Shown here: one piece after another, positions 1 to 8,084 of the stretch | How positions within the stretch are numbered: the stretch's first letter is position 1 | How the letters are laid out: each line of letters starts with the position of its first letter | Source: Acidimicrobiaceae bacterium | GTDB taxonomy: Bacteria > Actinomycetota > Acidimicrobiia > Acidimicrobiales > RAAP-2 | Assembly: GCA_027306585.1 (NCBI GenBank) | Contig: DAHUZJ010000047.1 | Span: 1-38,216, forward strand | Length of the DNA stretch: 38,216 nucleotides | Direction of reading: 5' to 3' | The notes under the pieces: generated by a model | The model's input: the letters and a program-made list of their open reading frames with translations, nothing else | Databases searched by the model: none | Told to the model about the DNA's origin: nothing | Made by a program: the position numbers and the translations under genes

Positions 1-1
1 G

Positions 2-217
2 AGCGGCTCCGTCGAGCGCCACCCGGATCCACGCGACAAGCGGCCCCACTGCTCGTGCTCACCGAGCGTGGATGGGCATGCACCGCGGCCGCCGAGCAGG
101 CTGCCGCCGAGACCGTCGCACGCTGGGAACACCAGCCGGGCCCAGGGGGCCTACCGGCAGCTGACAGCAGCCCTCGGGGCACTCGCAGATCCCGGCCGAC
201 TGCGGCCGTTGTGGTGA
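2..217 (+). pseudogene. MarR-family regulator C-terminal remnant, frameshifted
   Basis: The reading frame at 2-43 gives SGSVERHPDPRDKR, the typical wing of a MarR winged helix. The homology then continues one frame over from about 44 to 149 (LLVLTERGWACTAAAEQAA..., the usual wing exit and dimerisation helix). After a five-G run at 145-149 it returns to the first frame as AYRQLTAALGALADPGRLRPLW, ending at the TGA at 215-217. One missing G near 43/44 and one extra G in the G-run would restore a single continuous MarR tail. The N-terminal half lies outside the window. It is either a decaying gene or two homopolymer errors in the assembly; the net frame change is zero, which favours recent damage or error. 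No single open frame covers it. Confidence 0.6.
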
Positions 218-514
218 CCGACCCCTCCCATCGTCACGCAGAACCGCGAAGTCACGTCCACGGGCCAACCGCGACGTGCGGCCTCAGAGCCAGCACGTCC
301 CACCGCGCACCTTGAGGAGGGTCGTCGCCCGGGAGCAGCGTTGAGTAGGGCAACTGCATAGGCATGCACAGGGCACGCCCATGCAACCGTTCACCGACTG
401 ACGCCTCGGTCGCGAAAGCGCAGCGTACGGGCCGCTCGCGCTCGCGCCACCCTGCGTAGGCTGCATACGCAAGGGCTGAGTAGGTCCCCACAAACTGTCC
501 CCACAAACACAGAA
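218..514. other. Intergenic region without recognisable gene
   Basis: I see no reading frame here with convincing family features. An 11-bp direct repeat (TGCATACGCAA) occurs at 462-472 and again at 547-557, and a short repeat GTCCCCACAAA occurs twice at about 483-507. Neither resembles a known attachment site, although they sit beside a tRNA gene. Confidence 0.4.
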
Positions 515-543
515 GCCGCCGACCAAACATGCTGGTCAGCGGC
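515..543 (-). terminator. Probable Rho-independent terminator after tRNA-fMet
   Basis: The arms GCCGC-GACCA and TGGTC-GCGGC pair around a short loop, with one mismatch in the stem. On the minus strand the hairpin is followed by a T-rich run (TTCTGTGTTTGT). It lies about 40 nt past the 3' end of the tRNA. A second small hairpin (GGCG/CGCC around an A/T-run loop, 561-575) lies between the two. Confidence 0.6.
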
Positions 544-581
544 CTGTGCATACGCAACGAGGCGCGAAAAACGCCCGTACT

Positions 582-658
<77 letters not shown>

Positions 659-712
659 GCGGTCCCTTCACGGTACCAGCGCTGGCGTTCTCACGCCAAT
701 GCCGTACCCCGC

Positions 713-985
713 CTACTGGCTGAGATCAATGGGGCCGTGCTCTTCCTCGTGGGCCCGCAGCGCGCCGAGGATCTGCTCGATCGCCGCCTCCGTGCCGGGC
801 AGCGCCCTTCCCGTCCGCTCGGCGTAGACAGCCGCTCCCAGGTCTCGCAGCAGGGCGTCGGCCGCACGGGCCGCTTGCATGGCGTCCAGCTTCGCCTGCC
901 CCTTTTGTGCGGCGTCCTTCGCTCGGGCCGTCGCCGTCGCCGTCGCCGTTGCCGCCTGCTCCTTCACCCGGTCGAGCAGTCCCAT
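713..985 (-). CDS. Small conserved-type hypothetical protein, 90 aa
   Basis: The ATG at 985 begins MGLLDRVKEQ and is preceded by a Shine-Dalgarno GGGAGG at 995-1000, nine bases upstream. The open frame extends further upstream, but that part lacks protein character. The product is soluble and alpha-helical. It has an Ala/Thr-rich stretch (ATATATATARAKDAAQKGQAK), then a helix with ALLRDLGAAVYAERTGR, and an acidic C-terminus (HEEEHGPIDLSQ). The central LGAAVYAERTGR resembles small actinobacterial hypotheticals, but I cannot assign a function. It lies 171 nt downstream of the UPF0182 gene on the same strand. A perfect inverted repeat abuts its ribosome-binding site. Confidence 0.75.
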   Translation of the reverse strand: MGLLDRVKEQAATATATATARAKDAAQKGQAKLDAMQAARAADALLRDLGAAVYAERTGRALPGTEAAIEQILGALRAHEEEHGPIDLSQ

Positions 986-994
986 GACGTCGCA

Positions 995-1019
995 CCTCCC
1001 CCACCGCTCGTGGCGGTGG
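995..1019 (-). promoter_or_regulatory. Inverted repeat abutting the ribosome-binding site of the 90-aa gene
   Basis: CCACCGC (1001-1007) and GCGGTGG (1013-1019) form a 7-bp perfect stem with a 5-nt loop. It directly joins the Shine-Dalgarno GGGAGG (995-1000). In the transcript this hairpin would sit immediately 5' of the ribosome-binding site, so it could affect translation of the 713-985 gene. Function is inferred from position only. Confidence 0.35.
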
Positions 1020-1156
1020 CACCACCCGGCAACGGAGCCGCGCCGGTCCTGCGCCATGTTCCCATGCCGTCCCGTCCGTTGCACCGGGCACGGCCGGGCA
1101 CGGCGCTCGGAGCCGGCGACGCTGTCGCCGCTGCCGTGCGCCCCGGCCCCTGCCGG

Positions 1157-4100
1157 CTACGTCTCTCCGGGCGTCGTCGTGGTGGTGGTCCCGCCGGGGC
1201 CGCTGGCGCGGCCCGTCGTGGAGGTCGTGGTGGCCGTCGAGGACCCCGAAGTGGAAGCCGCCCGCGTGGACGCCGTCCCGGGCCCGGTGCCGGCCGTGCT
1301 GCCAGCCGTCGCCGTGCCACTAGAGCCAGAAGCACCGCTGGTGCCCGTGGTCGCCGTGGTTCCCGTCGGCCCGGTACCCGCAGTACCTCCAGTGCCCGCG
1401 GTACCCCCCGCACCAGACGTCCCGGATGTCCCGGCCGTCCCGGCCGTGGTGCCCTTGGTGGACCCCTTGCCGCTACTGGACGTCCCTGAGCCGCTTCGCT
1501 TGGTCGACGTCGATCCGGTGGCGCCGGTCGAGGTGCTGCCGGACGCGGCCTGCCCAAGCAGCTTCTCGGCCTGTGCCACCTTCTGCGAGGCCGCTGTCAT
1601 GTCCGCCTGGTATTCGGCGAGGTCCTTCTGGGCGAGGGCTGTCTGGGCGGCCGCGAACTCCTGGTTGGCCTGGTGGAGCAGCGTCTGGGCCGCTGCCACT
1701 GTCGTCGGGTTGACCGACGACCCCGTCCCGCTCGATGGCGAGGTGGGTGTCGTGGCGGTGGTCAGGCCTCCTGTTGTCGACAGGTGCGTGCCCAGCACTG
1801 TGTTGACGGCGGCCGCGAGGGTCGGCTTCATCGCCACGTGCTGCCCGAGCACGACGATCACGTACTTCAGCTGCGGCTGCGGGTTCCCGGACGACACGAC
1901 ATACAGCGGCCGCACGTAGAGCATCGACTGGTCGATGGGCACCATCAGGATGTTGCCCAGTACGACGGACGAACCGTCCTTGTTGAGGAGCGTGATTGTC
2001 CTGGACACGTTGGCTGTCTGCTGGATGGCGGCGTCCGCCAGCACCGGCCCGTTCACGCTGCTGCCGGGCGGGATCTCGTACACGTGGAGGGTCCCGTATG
2101 TCCCAGGTGTCGGGTTCGAGTTCCCGATGATGAAGGCCGAGAGGATCTGAGAGCTCTGGCCCGCCGGCACGTAGGCGTCCGAGATGGTGAACGACTGGCG
2201 TGTGCTCCCCGGCTCTGCCAGGACCTGGTAGATGGGTGCCATCGGCTGGTAGGAACCGCCCGTGATCTGCCCTTGCGCGTTGGTGGTGAGGGTCACCTGA
2301 AGCGTGTTCTGCGGCGAGCCCGCACCGGTCGTCGGGGACAGCGTCCAGGCGTCGCCGGCGGTGTAGAAGGCCGACGGCTGCACGATGTGATAGCGGCCGT
2401 ACATGGCCGCCTGCACGGCGAACATGTTGTCGGGGTAGCGGAGGTGCGCCCGCAGCGCGGGGCTCATCTGGGCCGCCGGAGTGAACATACCGGGGAACGC
2501 CTGCTCGTAGGCCTGGAGGATGGGATCACTCGAGTCCATGGCGTAGAAGGTCATCTTGCCGGTGTAGGCGTTGACGACGAGCTTGACCGAGTTCCGCACG
2601 TAGTTGTAGCTGCCCGGCAGCCCGGTCCCCGGCGGCATGTGCTGGGTGTTGGCGTTCTGCGAGTACGGATAGTTGGCCGTCGTCGTGTAGCCGTTGAGGA
2701 TCCAGTCGATCTGGCCGTTGACGACGGCAGCGTACGGATGGGACCCGAAGCTCAGGAACGGCGCCACCTTCTCGGCCATCGCCCTCACTGTCCGCATGAA
2801 CATCATCTTCGACTGCGGCGTGATGAGGTCGGAGATGAGCAGGTTGAAGTCGCCGAGGCGGACGGCGAAGGCGGCCTTCGTCAGCCACGACCCCATCGTC
2901 ACACCGCCGGGCCCCGAGTAGTGGCTCTCGACGTCTGCGCCTGTCGTCTTCTGGTAGTCGAGCTCCGCCTGACGGGTGTCGGCCACCACGTAGCCCGGCT
3001 GTGTCAGGCCGAAGTACACCTGGCCGTAGGGAGTGGTGATCGTCGGGTAGCCCTTCGACGACTGTGCCGGCACGTCGCTGACCGTGAAGTCCGGGTTGCC
3101 GTTGGAGGTCTGCTTGTTGGCCTGGGCGAGGACCACTCCCTCGCCGTGCGTGTACTGCAGGTGGGTGTTGATCCAGCCCGACGCCGGCAGGTCTGTGGGG
3201 TTGATCTGGCGGACGCCGACGATCACCGGCCGCATCGTGCCTGTCACTGTGTAGCGGTCGATGGCCGTCGAAGCGAACGAGTAGTACGACTTGATGTTCT
3301 GCTTCTTCTGGAACGTCGCCTGGCTGATTGTGCGGTTGGGGTCCCACAACCGGATGTTCTGGAGGGTTGTGGTGGCGGAGCCCCTCACTGTCGGGGTGGT
3401 GCCTGTTGTCCCGGAGAACTGCGAGACCTGGACGTGCTGGAGGCCGTAGGCCGCCCGGGTGGCCTGGATGTTGCGCTGGATGTAGGGCTGTTCGAGGCGG
3501 CTCTGGGCGGGGTTGACCTTGAGGGCCTGGAGCACGGCCGGGTAGATGACGCCGATCACGAGGGCCACGAACGCCCAGAGTCCGATGGCGAGGACCGGCA
3601 ACGTCCACCCCTGGCGCCGGATGTTGTAGAGCAGGATCGCGGCGGCGAAGAGCGAGATGAAGAACAGCACCTCGAACGCCGGCAGACGGGCGTGCACATC
3701 GGTGTACCCGGCGCCCTCGACGTATCCGTTCGTCGACATGTCCAGCTGGTAGCGGGCGAGCAGGTAGCCGGCCGCCTTGACGAGGGCGATCACGGCGACG
3801 AGCACCGAGAGGTGCACCTTCACCATCGGCTGGACGCGAGGGGCGTTCCGCTGGGCCCGGATGCCGCCGTTCAGGTAGTGGAACACCGTGGTCACGGCCA
3901 ACACGACGACGAGCGCGACCAGGGTCCAGTTGACGAGGAACTCGAGGAAGGGCAGCCGGAAGACGAAGAAGCCCACGTTGATCCCGAACTGCGGGTCCTT
4001 GGCCGCGAAAGAGGTGGCGTGGGTGAAAAGGATCCAGTTGTTCCATTGGCCGATCGTCCCGGAGGCGGCGATCAGGGCGACGACCAGGGCAACTCCGGCG

Positions 4101-4465
4101 TGCACCCGCCCCGCGTAGGGGCGGACGGCTCGCTGGTAGCGACGCACGAGCTCGTCTTCGGGCTCCGCCGCGACGCCCGGGGAGGTGGCCAGGCGGTCGC
4201 AGACGACCAGGTTCACCCAGAGCAGCACGAAGAAGACGGCGCCAAAGCTGGCGAAGAGCCCCACCTTGACGGCGAGCAGCGTCGACCACACTCGGTGCAG
4301 CGACACCGAGGAGAACCAGAGGCTGTCGGTGTAGAGGGTGGCCAGGGACTTCAGGGAGGCCAGGATGACGACCAGCACCACGACACCGGCCACGATCCAC
4401 CACTTGCCCCGCCCCACCCGCGCTGCGGCGGCGCGGGCAGGCGGCAGATCTTGGGGCGTTCGCAC
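1157..4465 (-). CDS. UPF0182 family integral membrane protein
   Basis: This 1102-aa protein belongs to the UPF0182 family, large actinobacterial membrane proteins of unknown function (mycobacterial Rv3193c type). The N-terminal third holds about seven hydrophobic segments, beginning WWIVAGVVVLVVILASL and followed by the family motif LYTDSLWFSSV. The rest is a large domain predicted to be extracytoplasmic, with family motifs such as YTHGEGVVLAQAN and SDLITPQSKMMFMR. The last ~150 residues are a Ser/Thr/Gly/Ala low-complexity tail preceded by an alanine-rich helix. The start is GTG at 4465: TAGGCT lies exactly 7 nt before it, and upstream codons overlap the preceding gene. The preceding gene ends 26 nt upstream on the same strand. 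Thr codon ACA is unusually common here. The family is clear; its role is unknown. Confidence 0.9.
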   Translation of the reverse strand: MRTPQDLPPARAAAARVGRGKWWIVAGVVVLVVILASLKSLATLYTDSLWFSSVSLHRVWSTLLAVKVGLFASFGAVFFVLLWVNLVVCDRLATSPGVAAEPEDELVRRYQRAVRPYAGRVHAGVALVVALIAASGTIGQWNNWILFTHATSFAAKDPQFGINVGFFVFRLPFLEFLVNWTLVALVVVLAVTTVFHYLNGGIRAQRNAPRVQPMVKVHLSVLVAVIALVKAAGYLLARYQLDMSTNGYVEGAGYTDVHARLPAFEVLFFISLFAAAILLYNIRRQGWTLPVLAIGLWAFVALVIGVIYPAVLQALKVNPAQSRLEQPYIQRNIQATRAAYGLQHVQVSQFSGTTGTTPTVRGSATTTLQNIRLWDPNRTISQATFQKKQNIKSYYSFASTAIDRYTVTGTMRPVIVGVRQINPTDLPASGWINTHLQYTHGEGVVLAQANKQTSNGNPDFTVSDVPAQSSKGYPTITTPYGQVYFGLTQPGYVVADTRQAELDYQKTTGADVESHYSGPGGVTMGSWLTKAAFAVRLGDFNLLISDLITPQSKMMFMRTVRAMAEKVAPFLSFGSHPYAAVVNGQIDWILNGYTTTANYPYSQNANTQHMPPGTGLPGSYNYVRNSVKLVVNAYTGKMTFYAMDSSDPILQAYEQAFPGMFTPAAQMSPALRAHLRYPDNMFAVQAAMYGRYHIVQPSAFYTAGDAWTLSPTTGAGSPQNTLQVTLTTNAQGQITGGSYQPMAPIYQVLAEPGSTRQSFTISDAYVPAGQSSQILSAFIIGNSNPTPGTYGTLHVYEIPPGSSVNGPVLADAAIQQTANVSRTITLLNKDGSSVVLGNILMVPIDQSMLYVRPLYVVSSGNPQPQLKYVIVVLGQHVAMKPTLAAAVNTVLGTHLSTTGGLTTATTPTSPSSGTGSSVNPTTVAAAQTLLHQANQEFAAAQTALAQKDLAEYQADMTAASQKVAQAEKLLGQAASGSTSTGATGSTSTKRSGSGTSSSGKGSTKGTTAGTAGTSGTSGAGGTAGTGGTAGTGPTGTTATTGTSGASGSSGTATAGSTAGTGPGTASTRAASTSGSSTATTTSTTGRASGPGGTTTTTTPGET

Positions 4466-4472
4466 CGGCAGC

Positions 4473-4478
4473 AGCCTA
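4473..4478 (-). promoter_or_regulatory. Leaderless-type -10 element (TAGGCT) of the UPF0182 gene
   Basis: TAGGCT is followed by 7 nt and the GTG at 4465. There is no Shine-Dalgarno in between. The same hexamer and spacing precede the genes starting at 6798 and 18238. Confidence 0.5.
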
Positions 4479-4491
4479 AGACGACGACGGC

Positions 4492-6798
4492 TCAGGTCGG
4501 TGTCGGCAAGACGAGGCAGCGACAGCCGGGGTGGGCCGGGGGATGGAGATGCCCCGTCGGGAACTCCGCCCCGTTCGGCACCGCCTCGCCCAGGGCGTTG
4601 TCCTCGCAGTCGGCGCAACCCAGGGTGTCCTCGTTGCGGATCCACCGCAGCTCGCTCCCTGACGGCAGCGCCGCCAGGACCCCGGCCGAGAACGCCTCGA
4701 GGGACGCGTCGCCCACCAGGCGCTCGATGCGCTCGCCGCGCCATTCGCGGTAGGCAGCCCCGACGCGCTCGACCGGGTCGGCGATGTCCTCGCCGGTGAG
4801 CCGCCGCCGCAGCAGCGTGGCAACCGTGCGGCCCAGCTCCTCGGCCACTTCGGCGACGGTCTGGTCGTCGGGAACCGGAGCTTTGCCGCGAGGGCGCCGG
4901 CCGATCGAGCGGGCATAGGCGATCCCGGCCGCCACCGCCTCCCGCACGTGAGGAAGGGCGGCGCCGGCGTAGAGCCCTCGCTGCTCGTCCTCGGAGGCAA
5001 GGAGCTCGTCCGTCCAGTCGCCGGTGCCGCTCCGCAACCGCTCCAGCAGCCGGTTCTGATCGTCCTGGAGGGCCCGCTTCAGGCGGCGGGCCAGCACCGC
5101 CGTCACCGGGTCGAGCAGCTCCGCCCGGCGCGCCAGCGCCCGCCCGGCCGCCGGTGTGCCCGCCGACCGTGGCGGCTCCTCCTCGTCGTCCTGAGGTACC
5201 GCCACTCCGTCCCCGTCCGGGGTGGACCGGTCCTCGCCCGCCGCAGGGCCACCTGCCGCTGGCGCGGCACCCTCGTCGGACCCGGAGCTCCCCGCCGGCC
5301 CGGCGTCCGGTCGGACGTCGGGCGCCTTGGCGGTGCGGCCGGACCGGCCGGTCGGTCGGTCGGCGGCGGTGCGGCTCGCCCGGAGCCGGGCGAAGAGGCC
5401 CTCGACGCTGTCGCCGTCCGCGGTCTCGCCGTCCGCGGTCTCGGGCGCCTCCATGGGGTGCTCGGCGGCGTCCGGCGCCGGCGGCCCGGCTGCGCCCGTC
5501 GCCGGCTCCCCGCCCGCGCTGTTCGGCTCCCCGCCCGCCCCGGCGCCGTCGCGCCCGGCGCCGTCAGACGGTGCGGCCTCGCCCACCTGCTCCGCCGCGA
5601 GCTCGTCGGGCTCCTCGCCCTCCGGGACCGCGACGCGCACCTCCCAGTCCTGGCGGTACCCGAACAGCTCCTCGGTGCCGGGCACGGGCGGCAGTCCGCT
5701 GGCCGGCAGGGAAGTGCGGCCCTGCGCCGGTTCCGACATGCCCAGCTCGTCGAAGTCCACGATCGTGGCCTCGGTGGCCGTCCCGGCGCCAGCGCCGCCC
5801 CCCATCTCGGCCTCGGACCGCCACGGCCCGGACCCTGCGAAGTCCTCGTCCTCCTCGACGAAGCCCGCACCGGCGGCGTCCCAGGCCGTCACCTCTTCGG
5901 GCAGGTCCTCGTGGAACGGGACCTCGGTGCGGATCTCGTCGAGGCTCACTGGCCGGGTGGCCTCGAGGTCGGCGGGCGTGCCGGTCCGCGTCCCGAGCTC
6001 GGCCGCCGCCTGCTCGGCCTCGGCCACGAGAAGGTGCTCTGTCGCCTCGATCGGGTGGCGGTGCGCCACCTCGGCCGCCGCCGTGCGGGCGGCGTCGTCG
6101 GCCCGACCCAGGTCCCCCACGATGCGGTCGACGGAGTGGCGGACCCCGACCACCGCCGCCGCCACTTCGTCCCGAGCCGCCCGGTACTGGTCGATCTGGG
6201 CGGTCATCGCCCGCCGGCGCTGGGCCATGTCGGCGAGCACCCGCCGCCGGGCCTCCTGTGCCTGGTCCAGCATCGCCCGGCCCTGCTCTCGCGCCCCCGC
6301 CACGATGGCGTCGGCCTCGGCCCGCGCCCCCTCCACCGTGTGGGTCGCCTCCTGGTGGGCCTGCTGCTGGAGGGCGTTGGTCGTGATCTCCGCATCGGCG
6401 ATGCGCTCGGCGGCGGCGGCTTCGGCCTGGACCTGCGTCTCGGTCGCCTGCTGGTGGGCGTCGCGCAGCACCGCCGCCGCCTGCGCCTCGGCGTGGTCGA
6501 CGATGCGACCGGCCTCCTCGTGGGCCTTTCGGAGCACGGCGGCGCTGCGTTGGCCGAGCGCGGCGCTCAGCGTGGCCTCGTCGATATCGGGGTGGAGGAT
6601 CTGCTCTTCGGCAGCCGCCAGCTCTCGCTGCAGCTCGTCCTCCCGTTGCTCGGCCGCCATCAGCTCCTCGGCGACCACCTCGAGGAAGAGCCGCACCTCC
6701 TCGGTGTCGAACCCCCGGCGAACCGTCCCGAACGACTTACGGGCGACGTCGGTCACCGAGAGGCGCGGCGTCGAGATGGCCGGGCGGTCCGCAGACAT
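4492..6798 (-). CDS. DivIVA-like coiled-coil protein with MuF-like C-terminal metal-binding motif
   Basis: A 768-aa protein in three parts. Residues ~10-50 (SVTDVARKSFGTVRRGFDTEE then VRLFLEVVAEEL) match the DivIVA/Wag31 N-terminal membrane-curvature module. Residues ~50-235 are a long Ala/Glu/Gln-rich coiled coil, and ~240-560 an acidic, disordered linker. The last ~200 residues are helical and end in GCADCEDNALGEAVPNG followed by FPTGHLHPPAHPGCRC. C728, C731, H750, H752, H756, C759 and C761 form the Cys/His signature seen in phage head-morphogenesis proteins of the Mu gpF / SPP1 gp7 group. DivIVA proteins organise polar growth and division, so a scaffold role is likely. The C-terminal function is unknown. 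The start ATG has TAGGCT 7 nt upstream. It lies 10 nt after the PDZ-Lon gene and 26 nt before UPF0182. Confidence 0.85.
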   Translation of the reverse strand: MSADRPAISTPRLSVTDVARKSFGTVRRGFDTEEVRLFLEVVAEELMAAEQREDELQRELAAAEEQILHPDIDEATLSAALGQRSAAVLRKAHEEAGRIVDHAEAQAAAVLRDAHQQATETQVQAEAAAAERIADAEITTNALQQQAHQEATHTVEGARAEADAIVAGAREQGRAMLDQAQEARRRVLADMAQRRRAMTAQIDQYRAARDEVAAAVVGVRHSVDRIVGDLGRADDAARTAAAEVAHRHPIEATEHLLVAEAEQAAAELGTRTGTPADLEATRPVSLDEIRTEVPFHEDLPEEVTAWDAAGAGFVEEDEDFAGSGPWRSEAEMGGGAGAGTATEATIVDFDELGMSEPAQGRTSLPASGLPPVPGTEELFGYRQDWEVRVAVPEGEEPDELAAEQVGEAAPSDGAGRDGAGAGGEPNSAGGEPATGAAGPPAPDAAEHPMEAPETADGETADGDSVEGLFARLRASRTAADRPTGRSGRTAKAPDVRPDAGPAGSSGSDEGAAPAAGGPAAGEDRSTPDGDGVAVPQDDEEEPPRSAGTPAAGRALARRAELLDPVTAVLARRLKRALQDDQNRLLERLRSGTGDWTDELLASEDEQRGLYAGAALPHVREAVAAGIAYARSIGRRPRGKAPVPDDQTVAEVAEELGRTVATLLRRRLTGEDIADPVERVGAAYREWRGERIERLVGDASLEAFSAGVLAALPSGSELRWIRNEDTLGCADCEDNALGEAVPNGAEFPTGHLHPPAHPGCRCLVLPTPT

Positions 6799-6805
6799 CG
6801 GCTAG

Positions 6806-6811
6806 AGCCTA
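6806..6811 (-). promoter_or_regulatory. Leaderless-type -10 element (TAGGCT) of the DivIVA-like gene
   Basis: TAGGCT, then CTAGCCG, then ATG at 6798. Its first three bases are the TAG stop codon of the upstream PDZ-Lon gene (6809-6811), so it would be an internal promoter in the operon. Confidence 0.45.
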
Positions 6812-8074
6812 CGACGCGCCGGCCGAGACCTGGTGACTGGGCGGCACCGTTCCCCCCAGCCGGTGGAGGATGGACAGCACCTGGCCGAGCGATGTCACGC
6901 CGTACACGTGGAGGGACGGGGTGGCCTTGGCGACCGCTGTCGACTTCTCGTCGCTCGGCACGAAGAAGACCGTCGCCCCTGCCTGCTCGACCGCCACCGT
7001 CTTCTGGGGCACGCCCCCCACGTCGCCCACGTCGCCCCTCGGGTCGATCGTGCCCGTCGCCGCCACCCGCTGGCCCCCGGTCAGGTGGCCCCCGTCCAGC
7101 GTGTCGATGATGCCGAGCGTCATGGCCAGCCCTGCGGACGGGCCCCCGATTGTGGACGTGCGGATGGAGACGGGGAACGGGTAGTCGAACGCCTTCTGTG
7201 TCTCGACCTGTACGCCGAGGTAGGCGTGGGACGCGGGGATGTTCCCCGGGCATGTGGTGGTGCTTGGCTCCTGCACCGACCGGGGCCACGACGTCAGCCG
7301 GACGTGCCGCTGCACCACCGCGCCCGGGATCTGCCGAGCGTCGGACGTCACCCGGTCCTGGTGCACCGTGAGGTCGACCACCGTGCCCGGGCGCAGCGGT
7401 GCCAACGCGCCGATGAAGGCGCAGACGTCGGGCGTGGGCGTCCCCCCGACGGCCGTCACGACCTGCCCGACGTGGAGCACGCGGCTGGCCGGCGACCCGG
7501 GTTGGACGCCGTAGATCAGGGTGCCGGCTGTCCGCTCGGTGACGGAGTAGCCCAAGCGCGTGAGGGCGGCCGCCTTGGCCGCGTCCTGGGACTGCGCCAT
7601 GTCGAGGTAGCCCTGTGTGAGCATCTCTGTGGCCGGGGTGCCCGGCCCGAGGAGTGTTGTGGCGGGTACCAATTGCGCGTTGCCGTCCAGCCGCCACCGC
7701 AAGTAGCTGAGCGCCGTCACCTGTGTCACGTACACGTCGGTCAGCAAGACGGCGCCGTGCACCTTGTGGCCCATGCCGGCGGGAACGGTCACGAGCGGGT
7801 CGACCGCCTGGGCGTCGCCGGGCGTGAGCACGTACTCGTTGAGGTCGACGTGGTCGGCGATCACGAGTCCGGCCACCACCACGACGGCCACCACGCCGAG
7901 GCGCACGGGCCACCGCCACCGCCACTTCGGACGCCGGCTCCGCCGTCCGACCCGCGTGCGCCGGTGCACCGGGCCGTCCGCGGCGGATCCGTCAGCCGGC
8001 CCGCCGGCCGGCCCGCCGGCGGTGTCGTCGGCCGTGCCAGAAGCCGACCCGTCGTTGCGTGTGGTCTCGGACAT
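6809..8074 (-). CDS. PDZ-domain Lon-like (S16) membrane-anchored protease
   Basis: A 421-aa protein of the YlbL/Rv3194c type. Residues 1-60 are a polar, basic cytoplasmic tail. One membrane segment follows (LGVVAVVVVAGLVIADHV), then an extracytoplasmic region with a PDZ domain (TLIYGVQPGSPASRVLHVGQ). The C-terminal Lon-type domain has the catalytic Ser in GGPSAGLAMTL (S313) and Lys in VPQKTVAVEQAGA (K358), so the Ser-Lys dyad is intact. The start is taken at ATG 8074 (MSETTRND); the open frame upstream is a shadow of the divergent HEAT gene. That gene begins only 10 nt away, so the two genes must share or overlap promoters. It heads the run PDZ-Lon, DivIVA-like, UPF0182. Substrates are unknown. 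Mycobacteria also place this protease beside UPF0182. Confidence 0.9.
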   Translation of the reverse strand: MSETTRNDGSASGTADDTAGGPAGGPADGSAADGPVHRRTRVGRRSRRPKWRWRWPVRLGVVAVVVVAGLVIADHVDLNEYVLTPGDAQAVDPLVTVPAGMGHKVHGAVLLTDVYVTQVTALSYLRWRLDGNAQLVPATTLLGPGTPATEMLTQGYLDMAQSQDAAKAAALTRLGYSVTERTAGTLIYGVQPGSPASRVLHVGQVVTAVGGTPTPDVCAFIGALAPLRPGTVVDLTVHQDRVTSDARQIPGAVVQRHVRLTSWPRSVQEPSTTTCPGNIPASHAYLGVQVETQKAFDYPFPVSIRTSTIGGPSAGLAMTLGIIDTLDGGHLTGGQRVAATGTIDPRGDVGDVGGVPQKTVAVEQAGATVFFVPSDEKSTAVAKATPSLHVYGVTSLGQVLSILHRLGGTVPPSHQVSAGAS

Positions 8075-8084
8075 ACTCGTTGGC

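Noticed and set aside
462-557. Direct repeats near tRNA-fMet as an attachment site
   Set aside because: The 11-bp repeat does not copy the tRNA 3' end and no integrase or mobile genes are present.
1673-4753. Long plus-strand frame (about 1000 codons) opposite UPF0182
   Set aside because: It is the antisense shadow of a high-GC gene: low-complexity Arg/His/Gly/Val composition, no domain, and the minus frame matches a known family.
4948-7110. Plus-strand 720-codon frame opposite the DivIVA-like gene
   Set aside because: Compositional shadow of the coiled-coil gene; no start signals or domains.
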